In this document: piece after piece, positions 6,513 through 17,776 of the stretch
Position numbering within the stretch: the stretch's first letter is position 1
Layout of the letters: each line of letters opens with the position of its first letter
DNA from: an uncultured Nitrosomonadales bacterium
Lineage (GTDB): Bacteria; Pseudomonadota; Gammaproteobacteria; Burkholderiales; Gallionellaceae
Assembly (NCBI GenBank): GCA_903934275.1
Contig: CAIZNF010000142.1
Coordinates: 1 to 17,776, forward strand
Reading direction: 5' to 3'
Length of the DNA: 17,776 nucleotides
Position numbers and translations under genes: made by a program
Notes under the pieces: generated by a model
Told to the model about the DNA's origin: nothing
Database searches by the model: none
What the model saw: only the letters and a program-made list of their open reading frames with translations

Positions 6513-8190
6513 TCTCCGCCCTGACCAGTTGCAAATCGTGCAAACGATATTGCACAAGCATGTGCCGCAATACGAGGTATGGGCCTTTGGCTCGCGCGCC
6601 AAATGGACAGCCAAGGATTATTCCGATCTGGACTTGTGCATCGTCTCGGATCAGCCGCTAAGTTTTCAAATTCTTGGGGCGTTAAACGAAGATTTTGCCG
6701 AATCCGATTTGCCCTGGAAAGTGGATGTGGTGGATTGGGCGACGACCAGCGCATCGTTCCGCAAGATCATCGAGAAAGACAAAGTGGTCGTGCAGACCAT
6801 ATTGGGGAAAGCTATGCCTCAAGAACGCAACCGAGCCAACTTCAAATTTCAAGAAAGTGGTGGTGGAGGTCAAGAGGTTGGCGAAGGAACGAGTACACAA
6901 TGGAAATGCACAAGTCTCGGTGAATTAGTAGATCAAGGCGTGCTGCGTATTAGCGATGGCTATCGAGCAAGGAACGAGGAGCTTGGTGGCCAGGGTGCAA
7001 TATTTCTCAGGGCCGCGCATGTCAAAGATACACACATAGATTTCGAGGGTGTGGATAGATTTTATGAAAATCTATCTCCTAGAGTTGCGCCCAAGCTTTC
7101 CATTCCGGGAGACGTAGTAATTACGACGAAAGGAAATAGCACTGGTCGAACGGCGTTTGTGACAACCGAAATGCCAGTATTTGTATATTCACCCCATCTG
7201 AGTTACTGGCGCTCCGAAAATTTTGATGTGGTGTCCCCTGAGTTTCTTCGGTCATGGGCAAGGGGGCCAGAGTTTTCAAGGCAGTTAGCAACACTTAGTC
7301 ACTCCACGGACATGGCGCCTTACCTTAGCTTGGTTGATCAGAGACAAATAAAAATTACCTTGCCTCCGATTGATGAGCAACGCGCCATTGCCCAAGTGTT
7401 TTGCAGTCTCGACGACAAGATTGAACTCAACCGCTGCCAGAATGCCATGTTGGAAGCGATGGCACGAGCACTGTTCCAGTCCTGGTTCGTCGATTTCGAT
7501 CCCGTGTGCGCCAAAGTTGAAGGTCATCCACCATTCGGCCTGACTGCAGAAACTGCGGCGCTATTTCCAAACAGTTTTGAGGATTCAGATCTCGGCAAAA
7601 TTCCCGTTGGCTGGTCGGCCACGACCTTGGCCGACATCGTGACCGAGCGTGCCGGCAAAGTTGGCTCCGGCAATGGGCATGTGATTCTGTCTGCCGTAGC
7701 CAGCGGCGAGCTGAAACGCTCCGACGAACATTTCACCAAGCAGGTGTATTCGCAGGACACCTCGAAATACAAGCGCGTCGAACAATGGGACTATGCCTAC
7801 AACCCGTCGCGAATCAACATCGGTTCCATCGGCATGCTGGAAGAGCAGATCATCGGCGCAGTCAGCCCGGTCTATACCGTGCTGCGTCCAGCGCAGGGCT
7901 ACGAATGGTTTTTGCGCTTCTTCCTCGACTTGCCGCAAACCAAAGCGGTTATCAACCAGTTTTGTTCCGGTTCGGTACGGCAAAGCCTGTCGTTCAAAGA
8001 TTTCGCCGCCATCCCCGTGGTGCTGCCGCCCAAGGTCGTTGCCGAAGCCTTCTCGCGGCGCTGGCAGGAACTCAACACCCTGCGCCAGCAACTCGATGCG
8101 CAGTCCCGCCAATTGGCTGAGGTGCGCGACACCTTGCTGCCCAAGCTGATGAGTGGCGAACTGCGTGTGCCGGAAACCCTGATGGCATAA
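6502..8190 (+). CDS. hsdS: Fusion of an MNT nucleotidyltransferase (antitoxin-type) to type I specificity subunit HsdS
   Basis: One 562-residue frame holds two proteins. Residues 1-98 are a minimal nucleotidyltransferase: Gly30-Ser31, ten residues, then Asp42-x-Asp44, and a third acidic site in VDVVD (Asp75/Asp78). This is the HI0073/MntA type that modifies a HEPN partner, here encoded immediately upstream with an 11-base overlap. Residues 99-132 are a linker with a glycine run (SGGGG at 119-123). Residues 133-562 are a full HsdS: target-recognition domain 1 (about 134-288), a conserved helical spacer beginning LPPIDEQRAIAQ (287-345), domain 2 (about 365-508) and a second helical region ending LLPKLMSGELRV. 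HsdS directs HsdM and HsdR to a bipartite DNA site. An internal ATG at 6814 (Met105), preceded by GGGGAAA, could also give free HsdS of 458 residues. Domain 1 has a different base composition from its surroundings. Confidence 0.9.
   Translation: MLLDLRPDQLQIVQTILHKHVPQYEVWAFGSRAKWTAKDYSDLDLCIVSDQPLSFQILGALNEDFAESDLPWKVDVVDWATTSASFRKIIEKDKVVVQTILGKAMPQERNRANFKFQESGGGGQEVGEGTSTQWKCTSLGELVDQGVLRISDGYRARNEELGGQGAIFLRAAHVKDTHIDFEGVDRFYENLSPRVAPKLSIPGDVVITTKGNSTGRTAFVTTEMPVFVYSPHLSYWRSENFDVVSPEFLRSWARGPEFSRQLATLSHSTDMAPYLSLVDQRQIKITLPPIDEQRAIAQVFCSLDDKIELNRCQNAMLEAMARALFQSWFVDFDPVCAKVEGHPPFGLTAETAALFPNSFEDSDLGKIPVGWSATTLADIVTERAGKVGSGNGHVILSAVASGELKRSDEHFTKQVYSQDTSKYKRVEQWDYAYNPSRINIGSIGMLEEQIIGAVSPVYTVLRPAQGYEWFLRFFLDLPQTKAVINQFCSGSVRQSLSFKDFAAIPVVLPPKVVAEAFSRRWQELNTLRQQLDAQSRQLAEVRDTLLPKLMSGELRVPETLMA
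6804..6816 (+). promoter_or_regulatory. Possible internal ribosome-binding site and start for free HsdS
   Basis: GGGGAAA (6804-6810) precedes an in-frame ATG at 6814-6816 by three bases, or by six counted from GGGG. Initiation here would give HsdS without the nucleotidyltransferase domain. The purine run is a plausible but imperfect Shine-Dalgarno, so whether both forms are made is open. Confidence 0.35.
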
Positions 8191-8200
8191 ACTGCGAATC

Positions 8201-8886
8201 ATGGCCAACGAGATGCCCTTCCAGATGTACGGCGCCCGCCAGGTCTTGTTCATGGCGGGAGTTGCCATGCATCTTGAACAGCATGTCCGTGCGTTGGAGC
8301 GCGCCGTCGATGATGCCCCCAACCTGGCATTTGATCTCAGTCGGGCGCTTATCGAGACTGTTTGTGCGACGATCCTCAAGGACAAGGGTATTGAGCCGCC
8401 GCAGGGCATGAAGAGTCTGCTGGCGACCACCTTTCAGCAGGTAAAAATGCAGGCCGGTTCGGATGAAAACCCGAACATATTACAAGAGTTCGCCAATGTT
8501 GCAGAAGGCTTGAATGTTGCAATTCAAGGGTTGACCGAATTGCGCCATCTCGAAGGGTTGGCTTCCCACGGCAAGGATGGCTACAAGTCCAGCAGCACAC
8601 GTTTGCAAGCGGAGTTTGTGGCGCGCTCTGCCGATGCCATAGTCAATTTCCTGTATCGCTGCCATCGGCAGTTCAGTGATCTTGAGGCGCGGCATTTGGT
8701 CTATGACGACTACTCTGAACTAAACGAGTACATCGACGAGACTCACGAACCAGTGAGGATTTTTCAGTACGAGTTGATACCCAGCAAGGTGCTTTTTTTC
8801 ACGGACCGCGAAGCCTACCGGGAGCAGGTCTTGGAAGAGTTGAAAACCGCCGCTGATGAAAGCAAAGAACAGGAAACGGAAAACTC

Positions 8887-8890
<4 letters not shown>
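8201..8890 (+). CDS. Abortive-infection C-terminal (Abi_C)-like protein in the restriction locus
   Basis: This 229-residue protein is encoded between hsdS and hsdR. Residues 1-155 are mostly helical and include [16 protein letters not shown] (112-127), which resembles the Arg-...-Gly-...-His-Gly signature of Abi_C abortive-infection domains; here Arg115 and His123 are separated by seven residues, one more than the usual HEPN R-x4-6-H. The acidic C-terminal part (160-229) ends in a Glu/Lys-rich tail. No membrane segment is seen. The ATG at 8201 lacks a clear ribosome-binding site; a second ATG at 8213 is possible. The stop overlaps the hsdR start as ATGA, so the two are translationally coupled. 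The family assignment is from motif memory and moderate; the gene itself is well supported by context. Confidence 0.6.
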
Positions 8891-12018
<3,128 letters not shown>

Positions 12019-12049
12019 TTTTTTCGTGATTGCGAGAAGAAATATTTTT
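12019..12049 (+). terminator. Weak candidate intrinsic terminator after hsdR
   Basis: Directly after the stop, TTTTTTCG (12019-12026) can pair with CGAGAAGA (12033-12040) around a 6-base loop, with two G-U pairs. A short T-run (12045-12049) follows. The stem is A/U-rich and weak, so termination may be partial. Confidence 0.3.
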
Positions 12050-12143
12050 CAATAGCCGCAGTGCAGATGTGCTTATGAAAGTGTGGCAGTTACGTCCTTG
12101 TTGCTCCTTTCCATTTGGGGTCGAGCGAATGCACGTGATGCGG

Positions 12144-12149
12144 TAAAAT
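12144..12149 (+). promoter_or_regulatory. Possible -10 box of the flavoprotein gene
   Basis: TAAAAT preceded by GCGG lies 27 bases before the ATG at 12177 and matches TATAAT at five of six positions. The -35 position (TCGAGC, 17 bases upstream) is poor. A start near 12156 would give a short leader. Confidence 0.35.
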
Positions 12150-12176
12150 GCCCATCTTGTCGAAACCAGCCAGATC

Positions 12177-15100
12177 ATGACTGCACGCTTAAGGGAAATC
12201 CCCTACAACTACACCTCGTTTTCGGACCGCGAGATCGTCCTGCGCATTCTCGGTGCTGAGGCTTGGGAAATTATCAATACATTGCGCGAACAGCGCCGCA
12301 CCGGGCGCTCCGCGCAGATGCTATATGAGGTGCTGGGTGATATTTGGGTGGTGATGCGCAACCCGTATTTGCAGGATGATCTGCTTGCCAACCGCAAGCG
12401 CCGCGAGGCTTTGGTTGGTGCGCTGCACCATCGGTTGGGCGCGATCGACCAGCGTCGCCAGGACAATCCAAAAGTAAAACGCCTGCTCGAACTTGCCGCT
12501 GCCGCAGTCGATCAGTTTGCCGATGAATTCGAACAGACCCTGGAGTTGCGCAATCGCTCCATGCGTGTGTTGTCGCGCATCACGCGGCGCGACAACATCC
12601 AGTTCGACGGGCTGGCGCGCGCCTCGCATGTGACCGACGCGACCGACTGGCGCGTCGAATACCCGTTCGTGGTGCTGCACCCGGACACAGAGCATGAGAT
12701 AGCGCCGCTGGTGCGCGCCTGCATCGAGCTCAAACTCACTATCATCCCGCGCGGCGGCGGCACCGGCTACACCGGCGGCGCGGTGCCGCTGGATAAATTA
12801 TCGGCGGTCATCAACACCGAAAAACTAGATGCACTTTCCGGCATCGAGCATGTTGTTCTGCCCGGCCTGAGCGAGCCTTACGCCACCATCCGGTGCGGCG
12901 CGGGAGTCGTGACGCGGCGCGTGATGGAGGTGGCGGATAACAACAAGCTGGTGTTTGCGGTCGACCCGACCTCGGCGGATGCGTCGTGCATCGGCGGCAA
13001 CGTGTCGATGAATGCGGGCGGCAAGAAGGCCGTGCTGTGGGGCACCGCGTTGGACAACCTCGCCTCGTGGCGCATGGTCACGCCGGACGGCCTGTGGATG
13101 GATGTGGAACGCCTGAACCACAACCTCGGCAAGATTCACGATGCCGCCACCGCCAGCTTCCGCATCATCCGCTTCGAGGCGGACGGCATAACCCCCTGCG
13201 GCGCGCCGGAAACACTGACCGTCTCCGGCAAAGCGTTCCGCAAGGAGGGGCTGGGCAAGGATGTCACCGATAAATTCCTGTCCGGCCTACCCGGCATCCA
13301 GAAGGAAGGTTGCGACGGCATCATCACTTCGGCGCGCTTCATCCTGCACCGCGCCCATGCGCACACCCGCACCGTGTGCCTGGAATTTTTCGGCCAGGTG
13401 CGCGAGGCGGTGCCCGCGATCATTGAAATCACCGCGTTATTCGGCAAAAGTAGCCCACTCGCTTCCCACTCCCCACTCCCCACTCCCCAGGTTTTCTTGG
13501 CGGGGTTAGAGCATCTCGACGAACGCTATCTCAAGGCGGTGGGTTATGCCACCAAAGCCAAGCGCGGCACACGCCCGAAGATGGTGCTGATCGCCGACGT
13601 GGTGAGCGATGACGCGGACGCTGCCGCTGCCGCCTCGTCCGAGATCGTGCGCCTCGCCAACCTGCGTCATGGCGAAGGTTTCATCGCGGTCTCCGCCGAA
13701 GCGCGCAAGAAATTCTGGCTGGATCGCGCGCGCACCGCCGCGATCGCGAGACACACCAATGCCTTCAAGGTCAACGAAGACGTGGTGATTCCGCTGCCGC
13801 GCATGGGCGATTACTGCGACGGTATAGAACGCATCAACATTGAGCTGTCGCTGCACAACAAACTCAAACTGCTGGATACGCTGGACGAATTTTTCTCCGG
13901 TGAACTGCCGCTATATAACCAGGATGACGCGCAACTCGACGATGCCGAGCTGCTCGGCAACCGCGCGCAGGATGCCCGGCAACTGCTGGCGGAAGTGCGT
14001 ACGCGCTGGCAATGGCTCAGGGATAACTTGGATACAGCTGGTAGCTTGGAGGCTGTAGCGGGTAGCCCCCCCCCGCAGCTCGCCACCAGCTACCAGCTAC
14101 AGGCTACAGGCTCTATTTTCCACGCCCTGCAAGACCACACCATACGCGCCTCGTGGAAAAGCGAGGTGCGCGAACCGCTACAGCAGCTTTTCAGCGGCAG
14201 CACTTATCAGCCTGTTCTCGACCGCTGCAACGCTATCCACCAGGTCGTGCTGAAAAGCCGCGTGTTTGTCGCGCTGCACATGCACGCGGGCGACGGCAAC
14301 GTGCATACCAACATTCCGGTGAATTCGGACGATTACGAAATGCTGCAACAGGCCTATGCGGCGGTGGATCGCATCATGCGCCTGGCGAAGGATCTGGGCG
14401 GGGTGATTTCCGGCGAACACGGTATAGGCATCACCAAATTTGATTATCTTGAGCCGCACGAAACTGCTCCATTCGCCGCCTACAAACAGCGCATTGACCC
14501 GGATGGCCGCTTCAACAAGGGCAAGCTGCTCAAGGGCAGCAACCTGGAGCGCGCCTACACGCCCAGCTTTAATTTAATGGAGCTGGAAAGCCTGATTCTG
14601 GAAAAGAGCGAGCTGGGCAATATCTCCGATTCGATCAAGGATTGCCTGCGCTGCGGCAAGTGCAAGCCGGTTTGCAGCACTCATGTGCCGCGCGCCAATC
14701 TGCTGTATTCGCCGCGCAACAAGATACTCGCCACTTCGCTGCTGATCGAGGCATTTTTGTACGAAGAGCAGACGCGGCGCGGCGTTGCCATCCAGCATTT
14801 TGCCGAGTTTGGCGATGTCGCCGACCACTGCACGGTCTGTCACAAATGCCTGAAGCCATGCCCGGTCAACATCGATTTCGGCGATATGTCAGTCGCCATG
14901 CGCAATTTTTTGCGCAAGCAGGGCAAGAAAAAATTCAATCCGGTGACGGCGGCTTCGATGCTGTTTCTCAATGCCACCGACCCGACCACCATCAAACTGG
15001 TGCGCAAGGCGATGATCGGATGGGGTTACAAGGCGCAGCGCCTTGGCTATCGAATCGCCAGGCATTTTGGCCTGCCGCAAAGCCAGACCAAACGGCCTCC

Positions 15101-16064
15101 CGCCAGCGTTGGCGGAGCGCCGCTTATTTCACCGCTGGTGCGCGCACAAGTGATTCACTTTATCAACAAACCGATGCCGGGCAACCTGCCCAGCAAAACT
15201 TCGCGCGCATTGCTCGATATCGAAGACAAGCACATCGTACCGATCATCCGCGACCCGCGCAAATCGGGCGAGGACAGCGAAGCGGTGTTTTATTTCCCCG
15301 GCTGCGGCTCGGAGCGCCTGTTCGGCCAGGTTGGCCTGGCGACGCAGGCGATGCTGTACGAAACCGGCGCGATTACCGTGTTGCCACCCGGATACCTGTG
15401 CTGCGGCTATCCGCAGAATGCTTCCGGACAAGCTGACAAAGCCAACCAGATCAGCACCGACAACCGCGTGCTGTTTCATCGCGTGGCCAATACGCTGAAT
15501 TACCTCGACATCAAGACGGTGATCGTGTCATGCGGCACCTGCATGGATCAGTTGCTGAAATATGAATTTGACAAGATTTTCCCAGGCTGCCGCCTGCTCG
15601 ATATTCACGAATATCTGCTCGAGCGCGGGGTGAAGTTGGAAGCGCCCACCGGAATCCGCTATATGTATCACGACCCGTGCCACTCGCCGATGAAGACCCA
15701 TCAACCGCTCAAGGTAGTGAGCGAGCTGATGGGCGTGAATGTGCCGCTCAACGATCGTTGTTGCGGCGAATCCGGCAGTTTCGGGGTGGCGCTGCCGCAT
15801 ATCGCCACACAGGTGCGCTTCCGCAAGGAAGAGGAAATGCGCAAGGGCGCGGACGCTTTGCGCGCCGATGGCTATGACGGTGAAGTCAAGATCCTCACTT
15901 CCTGCCCGGCCTGCAATCAGGGCCTGTCACGCTATAACGACGACAGCGATACCACCTCGGACTACATCGTGATTGAAATGGCCAAACACTTGCTCGGCGA
16001 AAATTGGCTGGCGGATTATGTGGAAAAAGCGAATAACGGGGGCATCGAAAGAGTGCTGTTGTAA
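12177..16064 (+). CDS. Fused FAD-linked dehydrogenase and iron-sulphur (CCG-domain) oxidoreductase, DUF3683 type
   Basis: This 1295-residue protein fuses modules usually separate in glycolate or D-lactate dehydrogenases. Residues 1-150 are a DUF3683-like region. FAD_binding_4 (about 160-330) has [11 protein letters not shown] (191-201). The FAD-oxidase C-terminal domain reaches about 790, with [10 protein letters not shown] near 700 and SGEHGIG near 746. Two [4Fe-4S] sites follow: Cys823/826/829/833 and Cys885/888/891/895. Two CCG domains (CCG at 1075-1077 and 1195-1197) resemble GlpC/GlcF. It probably oxidises a 2-hydroxy acid and passes electrons through Fe-S clusters to the quinone pool; the substrate is not evident. 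No signal peptide or membrane helix is seen. Repeat-like insertions sit at residues about 425-438 and 619-645, and a small palindrome near 973-980. The start at 12177 has no Shine-Dalgarno. Confidence 0.9.
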   Translation: MTARLREIPYNYTSFSDREIVLRILGAEAWEIINTLREQRRTGRSAQMLYEVLGDIWVVMRNPYLQDDLLANRKRREALVGALHHRLGAIDQRRQDNPKVKRLLELAAAAVDQFADEFEQTLELRNRSMRVLSRITRRDNIQFDGLARASHVTDATDWRVEYPFVVLHPDTEHEIAPLVRACIELKLTIIPRGGGTGYTGGAVPLDKLSAVINTEKLDALSGIEHVVLPGLSEPYATIRCGAGVVTRRVMEVADNNKLVFAVDPTSADASCIGGNVSMNAGGKKAVLWGTALDNLASWRMVTPDGLWMDVERLNHNLGKIHDAATASFRIIRFEADGITPCGAPETLTVSGKAFRKEGLGKDVTDKFLSGLPGIQKEGCDGIITSARFILHRAHAHTRTVCLEFFGQVREAVPAIIEITALFGKSSPLASHSPLPTPQVFLAGLEHLDERYLKAVGYATKAKRGTRPKMVLIADVVSDDADAAAAASSEIVRLANLRHGEGFIAVSAEARKKFWLDRARTAAIARHTNAFKVNEDVVIPLPRMGDYCDGIERINIELSLHNKLKLLDTLDEFFSGELPLYNQDDAQLDDAELLGNRAQDARQLLAEVRTRWQWLRDNLDTAGSLEAVAGSPPPQLATSYQLQATGSIFHALQDHTIRASWKSEVREPLQQLFSGSTYQPVLDRCNAIHQVVLKSRVFVALHMHAGDGNVHTNIPVNSDDYEMLQQAYAAVDRIMRLAKDLGGVISGEHGIGITKFDYLEPHETAPFAAYKQRIDPDGRFNKGKLLKGSNLERAYTPSFNLMELESLILEKSELGNISDSIKDCLRCGKCKPVCSTHVPRANLLYSPRNKILATSLLIEAFLYEEQTRRGVAIQHFAEFGDVADHCTVCHKCLKPCPVNIDFGDMSVAMRNFLRKQGKKKFNPVTAASMLFLNATDPTTIKLVRKAMIGWGYKAQRLGYRIARHFGLPQSQTKRPPASVGGAPLISPLVRAQVIHFINKPMPGNLPSKTSRALLDIEDKHIVPIIRDPRKSGEDSEAVFYFPGCGSERLFGQVGLATQAMLYETGAITVLPPGYLCCGYPQNASGQADKANQISTDNRVLFHRVANTLNYLDIKTVIVSCGTCMDQLLKYEFDKIFPGCRLLDIHEYLLERGVKLEAPTGIRYMYHDPCHSPMKTHQPLKVVSELMGVNVPLNDRCCGESGSFGVALPHIATQVRFRKEEEMRKGADALRADGYDGEVKILTSCPACNQGLSRYNDDSDTTSDYIVIEMAKHLLGENWLADYVEKANNGGIERVLL
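13454..13489. repeat. 7-base tandem repeat inside the flavoprotein gene
   Basis: The unit CCCACTC occurs once at 13454-13460 and then three times plus four bases at 13465-13489. It encodes a Ser/Pro/His-rich stretch between two conserved segments. Because 7 is not a multiple of 3, gain or loss of one unit would shift the frame. Confidence 0.8.
14034..14111. repeat. Palindromic repeat with a C9 run inserted in the flavoprotein gene
   Basis: AGCTGGTAGC at 14036-14045 is the exact inverse of GCTACCAGCT at 14089-14098. Further GTAGC/GCTAC units at 14055-14065 and 14096-14106 make a clustered inverted repeat, split by nine C residues (14066-14074). It reads through in frame as a Gly/Ser/Pro/Gln-rich segment. 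Such GTAGC/GCTAC repeats are usually intergenic. Confidence 0.75.
15100..15115. repeat. Small palindrome in the linker before the CCG domains
   Basis: CCGCCA and TGGCGG form a perfect 6-base stem around GCGT. It encodes a short Pro/Ala/Gly linker between the iron-sulphur and CCG domains. It may be part of a REP-like unit or chance in G+C-rich coding DNA. Confidence 0.4.
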
Positions 16065-16071
16065 TGCGATC

Positions 16072-17694
16072 ATGCTGACCCTTCCGCTCGAACCGACCGA
16101 CGACCGCGCCAACCCGCATTTCAAGAATGCGGAAAGTTGCGCGCAATGGCTTGGGCAACTGCAATTGACCAATTTGCAATTGGCGCACAGCCTGTTGCTT
16201 ACCCAGATACAAGAACTCAACCGTTACCCGATGCGCGGGTCGGAGCGGTTAGATATTTTGGAGTTGCTGCGTGAAACCGTCGGTTATGTGCAGAACGATT
16301 ATGCCAAAAAACTGATTTCAAAATCGCTGCCGTTGAGCGAATCAGAGCTGATGGTGTTCGTTGCCATCGTGCATCTCTGGCAGGCTCTGGTATTGGGTTA
16401 TCAGCGATGCTTGCAAGCCTTCATCGCAGGGGACAAGCAACTTGAAGAACATGGCGCATTGCTGTGCCAGCGTTGTTTGCTGTACAGCGGATTGGAGATT
16501 TTCGAGCACTTGCGCACCGGCTACGAGTTTGACGCAAGGCTGTGGCATCAATTGCATCAGCTGTATGCCTTTGCCGAGGAACAAGATTTGCAAATGGCTG
16601 AAGTTGCCGATCCGCTGAATATCAAACACCCGTATAGCAATTGCCGCAGCATTTATATAAAAATATTGCTGGCGTGCCATGCGCGCCCTGCGGAGCTTAG
16701 CCGCTCGCAACTACAACTGCTGGACAGGTGGCTGGCGCAATGGAGCGGCACGTTGACTGTGGAACGCAGCTATACCACCAGCAAGGGCGATGCACAGCCA
16801 CTTGCGATAGATATGACCAGCGAGCGTGGCTTGCAACCTGCCAAACAAGTCACGCACAGCGACAGCACGCGCTATCTGGCGATGGTTCCATTAAGCAAGT
16901 TGCTGCGCGTAATGACCATTTTGTTGCAGCAAGGCCAAACACCCCAACAAACGGGCCTGTGCGAGCACTGCAACAGCACTGACTGCATCGAGCTATTAAC
17001 TTTTTTACATCAGAGTTGGTGCGAAGATATCAATGCGCGTTTTGGCAAGCGTCACCCGGTCGCACATCATGCTCTGCTCTGCTACAAGCCGGAAGGCATC
17101 TATGCGCACCTGTCCGGTAGGCTATTTAAACAACCGAAGCAAGATGGCACTTTGGGCAGTAAGGCGCGCAAGCAAATCGAAACCTTTGGCCGGGTATTGC
17201 AGGACAAGCCCGGCAAGGAAACAGAGGAAACAAGATTTCCGCTGGAAACGTGCAAATTTGATAATGAAAGTATTTTGGGTGCGCACCTGACGCGCGAGGG
17301 CATGTTTGGCGAACGGGTAAGCCGTAACCAATTGGTTGGTCTGCGCCCCGGTGATGCAGAATCCTTCATACTGGGCATCACGGCATGGGCAAACGTAACG
17401 ATCGCCGGGCAGTTGCAAATCGGCATACGTTATCTGCCGGGGATTGCAGAGGCAGTCGACATCCGCGCAACCGGCGTGAACAAGACCATCTCCGATAAAT
17501 ATGTCCCAGCATTTCTATTGCCCGCCGTCGCAGCGCTCAAAATACCGGCAAGCCTGGTCATTCCGCGCGATTGGTTCCAGCCCGGACGTGTAGTAGAAAT
17601 CATGCATCAGAACGCCGAGAAGCAGAATGTAAAAATGAACATCAGCGTGGAACGCGGTTTGGATTACGAGCGCATCGGCTTTACGCCGGTCTAA
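16072..17694 (+). CDS. Conserved-type cytoplasmic protein with possible degenerate PilZ domain
   Basis: From the ATG at 16072 the protein has 540 residues, no signal peptide and no membrane helix. The N-terminal two thirds is helical and Leu/Gln-rich, with C-x2-C-x4-C at 297-305 that might bind metal. Near the C-terminus Asn398-x-Ser-x2-Gly403 fits the (D/N)-x-S-x2-G half of the PilZ c-di-GMP motif, followed by a beta-rich stretch with LRPGD and a G-x-Q-x-G-I-R-Y-L strand typical of PilZ-like barrels. The R-x3-R half is not clear, so c-di-GMP binding is only suggested. The start at 16072 is preferred to an in-frame ATG at 15973, which would overlap the flavoprotein gene by 92 bases with unconvincing sequence. 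It lies 7 bases after the flavoprotein stop, probably in one operon. Confidence 0.6.
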   Translation: MLTLPLEPTDDRANPHFKNAESCAQWLGQLQLTNLQLAHSLLLTQIQELNRYPMRGSERLDILELLRETVGYVQNDYAKKLISKSLPLSESELMVFVAIVHLWQALVLGYQRCLQAFIAGDKQLEEHGALLCQRCLLYSGLEIFEHLRTGYEFDARLWHQLHQLYAFAEEQDLQMAEVADPLNIKHPYSNCRSIYIKILLACHARPAELSRSQLQLLDRWLAQWSGTLTVERSYTTSKGDAQPLAIDMTSERGLQPAKQVTHSDSTRYLAMVPLSKLLRVMTILLQQGQTPQQTGLCEHCNSTDCIELLTFLHQSWCEDINARFGKRHPVAHHALLCYKPEGIYAHLSGRLFKQPKQDGTLGSKARKQIETFGRVLQDKPGKETEETRFPLETCKFDNESILGAHLTREGMFGERVSRNQLVGLRPGDAESFILGITAWANVTIAGQLQIGIRYLPGIAEAVDIRATGVNKTISDKYVPAFLLPAVAALKIPASLVIPRDWFQPGRVVEIMHQNAEKQNVKMNISVERGLDYERIGFTPV

Positions 17695-17695
17695 C

Positions 17696-17716
17696 GGGTG
17701 TGGTGCCAAAACACCC
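17696..17716 (+). terminator. Short hairpin after the PilZ-like gene
   Basis: GGGTGT (17696-17701) and ACACCC (17711-17716) form a 6-base stem with a 9-base loop just after the stop. No T-run follows, so intrinsic termination is doubtful. I see no feature in the remaining 60 bases to the window edge. Confidence 0.25.
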
Positions 17717-17776
17717 ATAATAGTAAAACAGTTGCACGCCCTGTGTGAGCGGTCTCCAGGCCGCGATTCTCAGGCA

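Noticed and set aside
6790..6900. A frameshift or lost stop that artificially joins MNT and HsdS
   Set aside because: Reading continues in one frame with a plausible flexible linker, and no truncated domain is seen on either side. Raw reads should still be checked.
7585..8430. Minus-strand ORF of 281 codons across the 3' end of hsdS and the Abi-like gene
   Set aside because: It is antisense to two well-supported genes, has no motif and is best explained as a shadow frame.
15973..16071. N-terminal extension of the PilZ-like protein to an ATG at 15973
   Set aside because: The extension lies within the flavoprotein gene, and its sequence (Cys/Lys/Trp-rich) looks like an out-of-frame reading.

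Overview
The window looks like a betaproteobacterial chromosome fragment, probably from a Nitrosomonadales/Gallionellaceae-type genome. This is inferred from gene content (hrcA next to hemH, an E. coli-length CorA, and a ~1300-residue DUF3683-type FAD/Fe-S oxidoreductase) and from dispersed palindromic repeats. No taxonomic marker is present. There is no rRNA, tRNA, CRISPR array, transposase or integrase, and no gene-free stretch exceeds 300 bases; the longest gaps (about 160-170 bases) lie before hsdM, after hsdM and after hsdR.

Left part (1-4201, all minus strand): a truncated, AT-richer gene for a small membrane protein enters from the left edge. It is followed in window order by hemH (ferrochelatase), hrcA (heat-shock repressor), corA (Mg/Co channel) and thpR (RNA 2',3'-cyclic phosphodiesterase). 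Transcription runs thpR to corA to hrcA to hemH. A 70-base palindromic repeat separates hrcA from hemH.

Centre (4202-12018, all plus strand): a complete type I restriction-modification locus carrying extra defence-type modules. The order is hsdM, a REP-like inverted repeat, a HEPN toxin-type gene, one long ORF that fuses a minimal nucleotidyltransferase (MNT) to the specificity subunit HsdS, an Abi_C-like gene and hsdR. The HEPN protein keeps the R-x4-H-x-Y motif and the MNT domain keeps its GS-x10-DxD motif, so both halves of a HEPN/MNT toxin-antitoxin pair look intact. The antitoxin half is covalently joined to the DNA-recognition subunit of the restriction complex. This is the most unusual feature of the window. 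It suggests that toxin control is tied to the presence or state of the restriction complex; that reading is inference.

Right part (12019-17776, plus strand): a very large fused flavoprotein/iron-sulphur oxidoreductase (glycolate/D-lactate dehydrogenase type plus GlpC-type CCG domains) has repeat-derived sequence accommodated in frame, including a 7-base tandem repeat and a run of nine C. It is followed seven bases later by a conserved-type protein with a possible degenerate PilZ (c-di-GMP-binding) domain.
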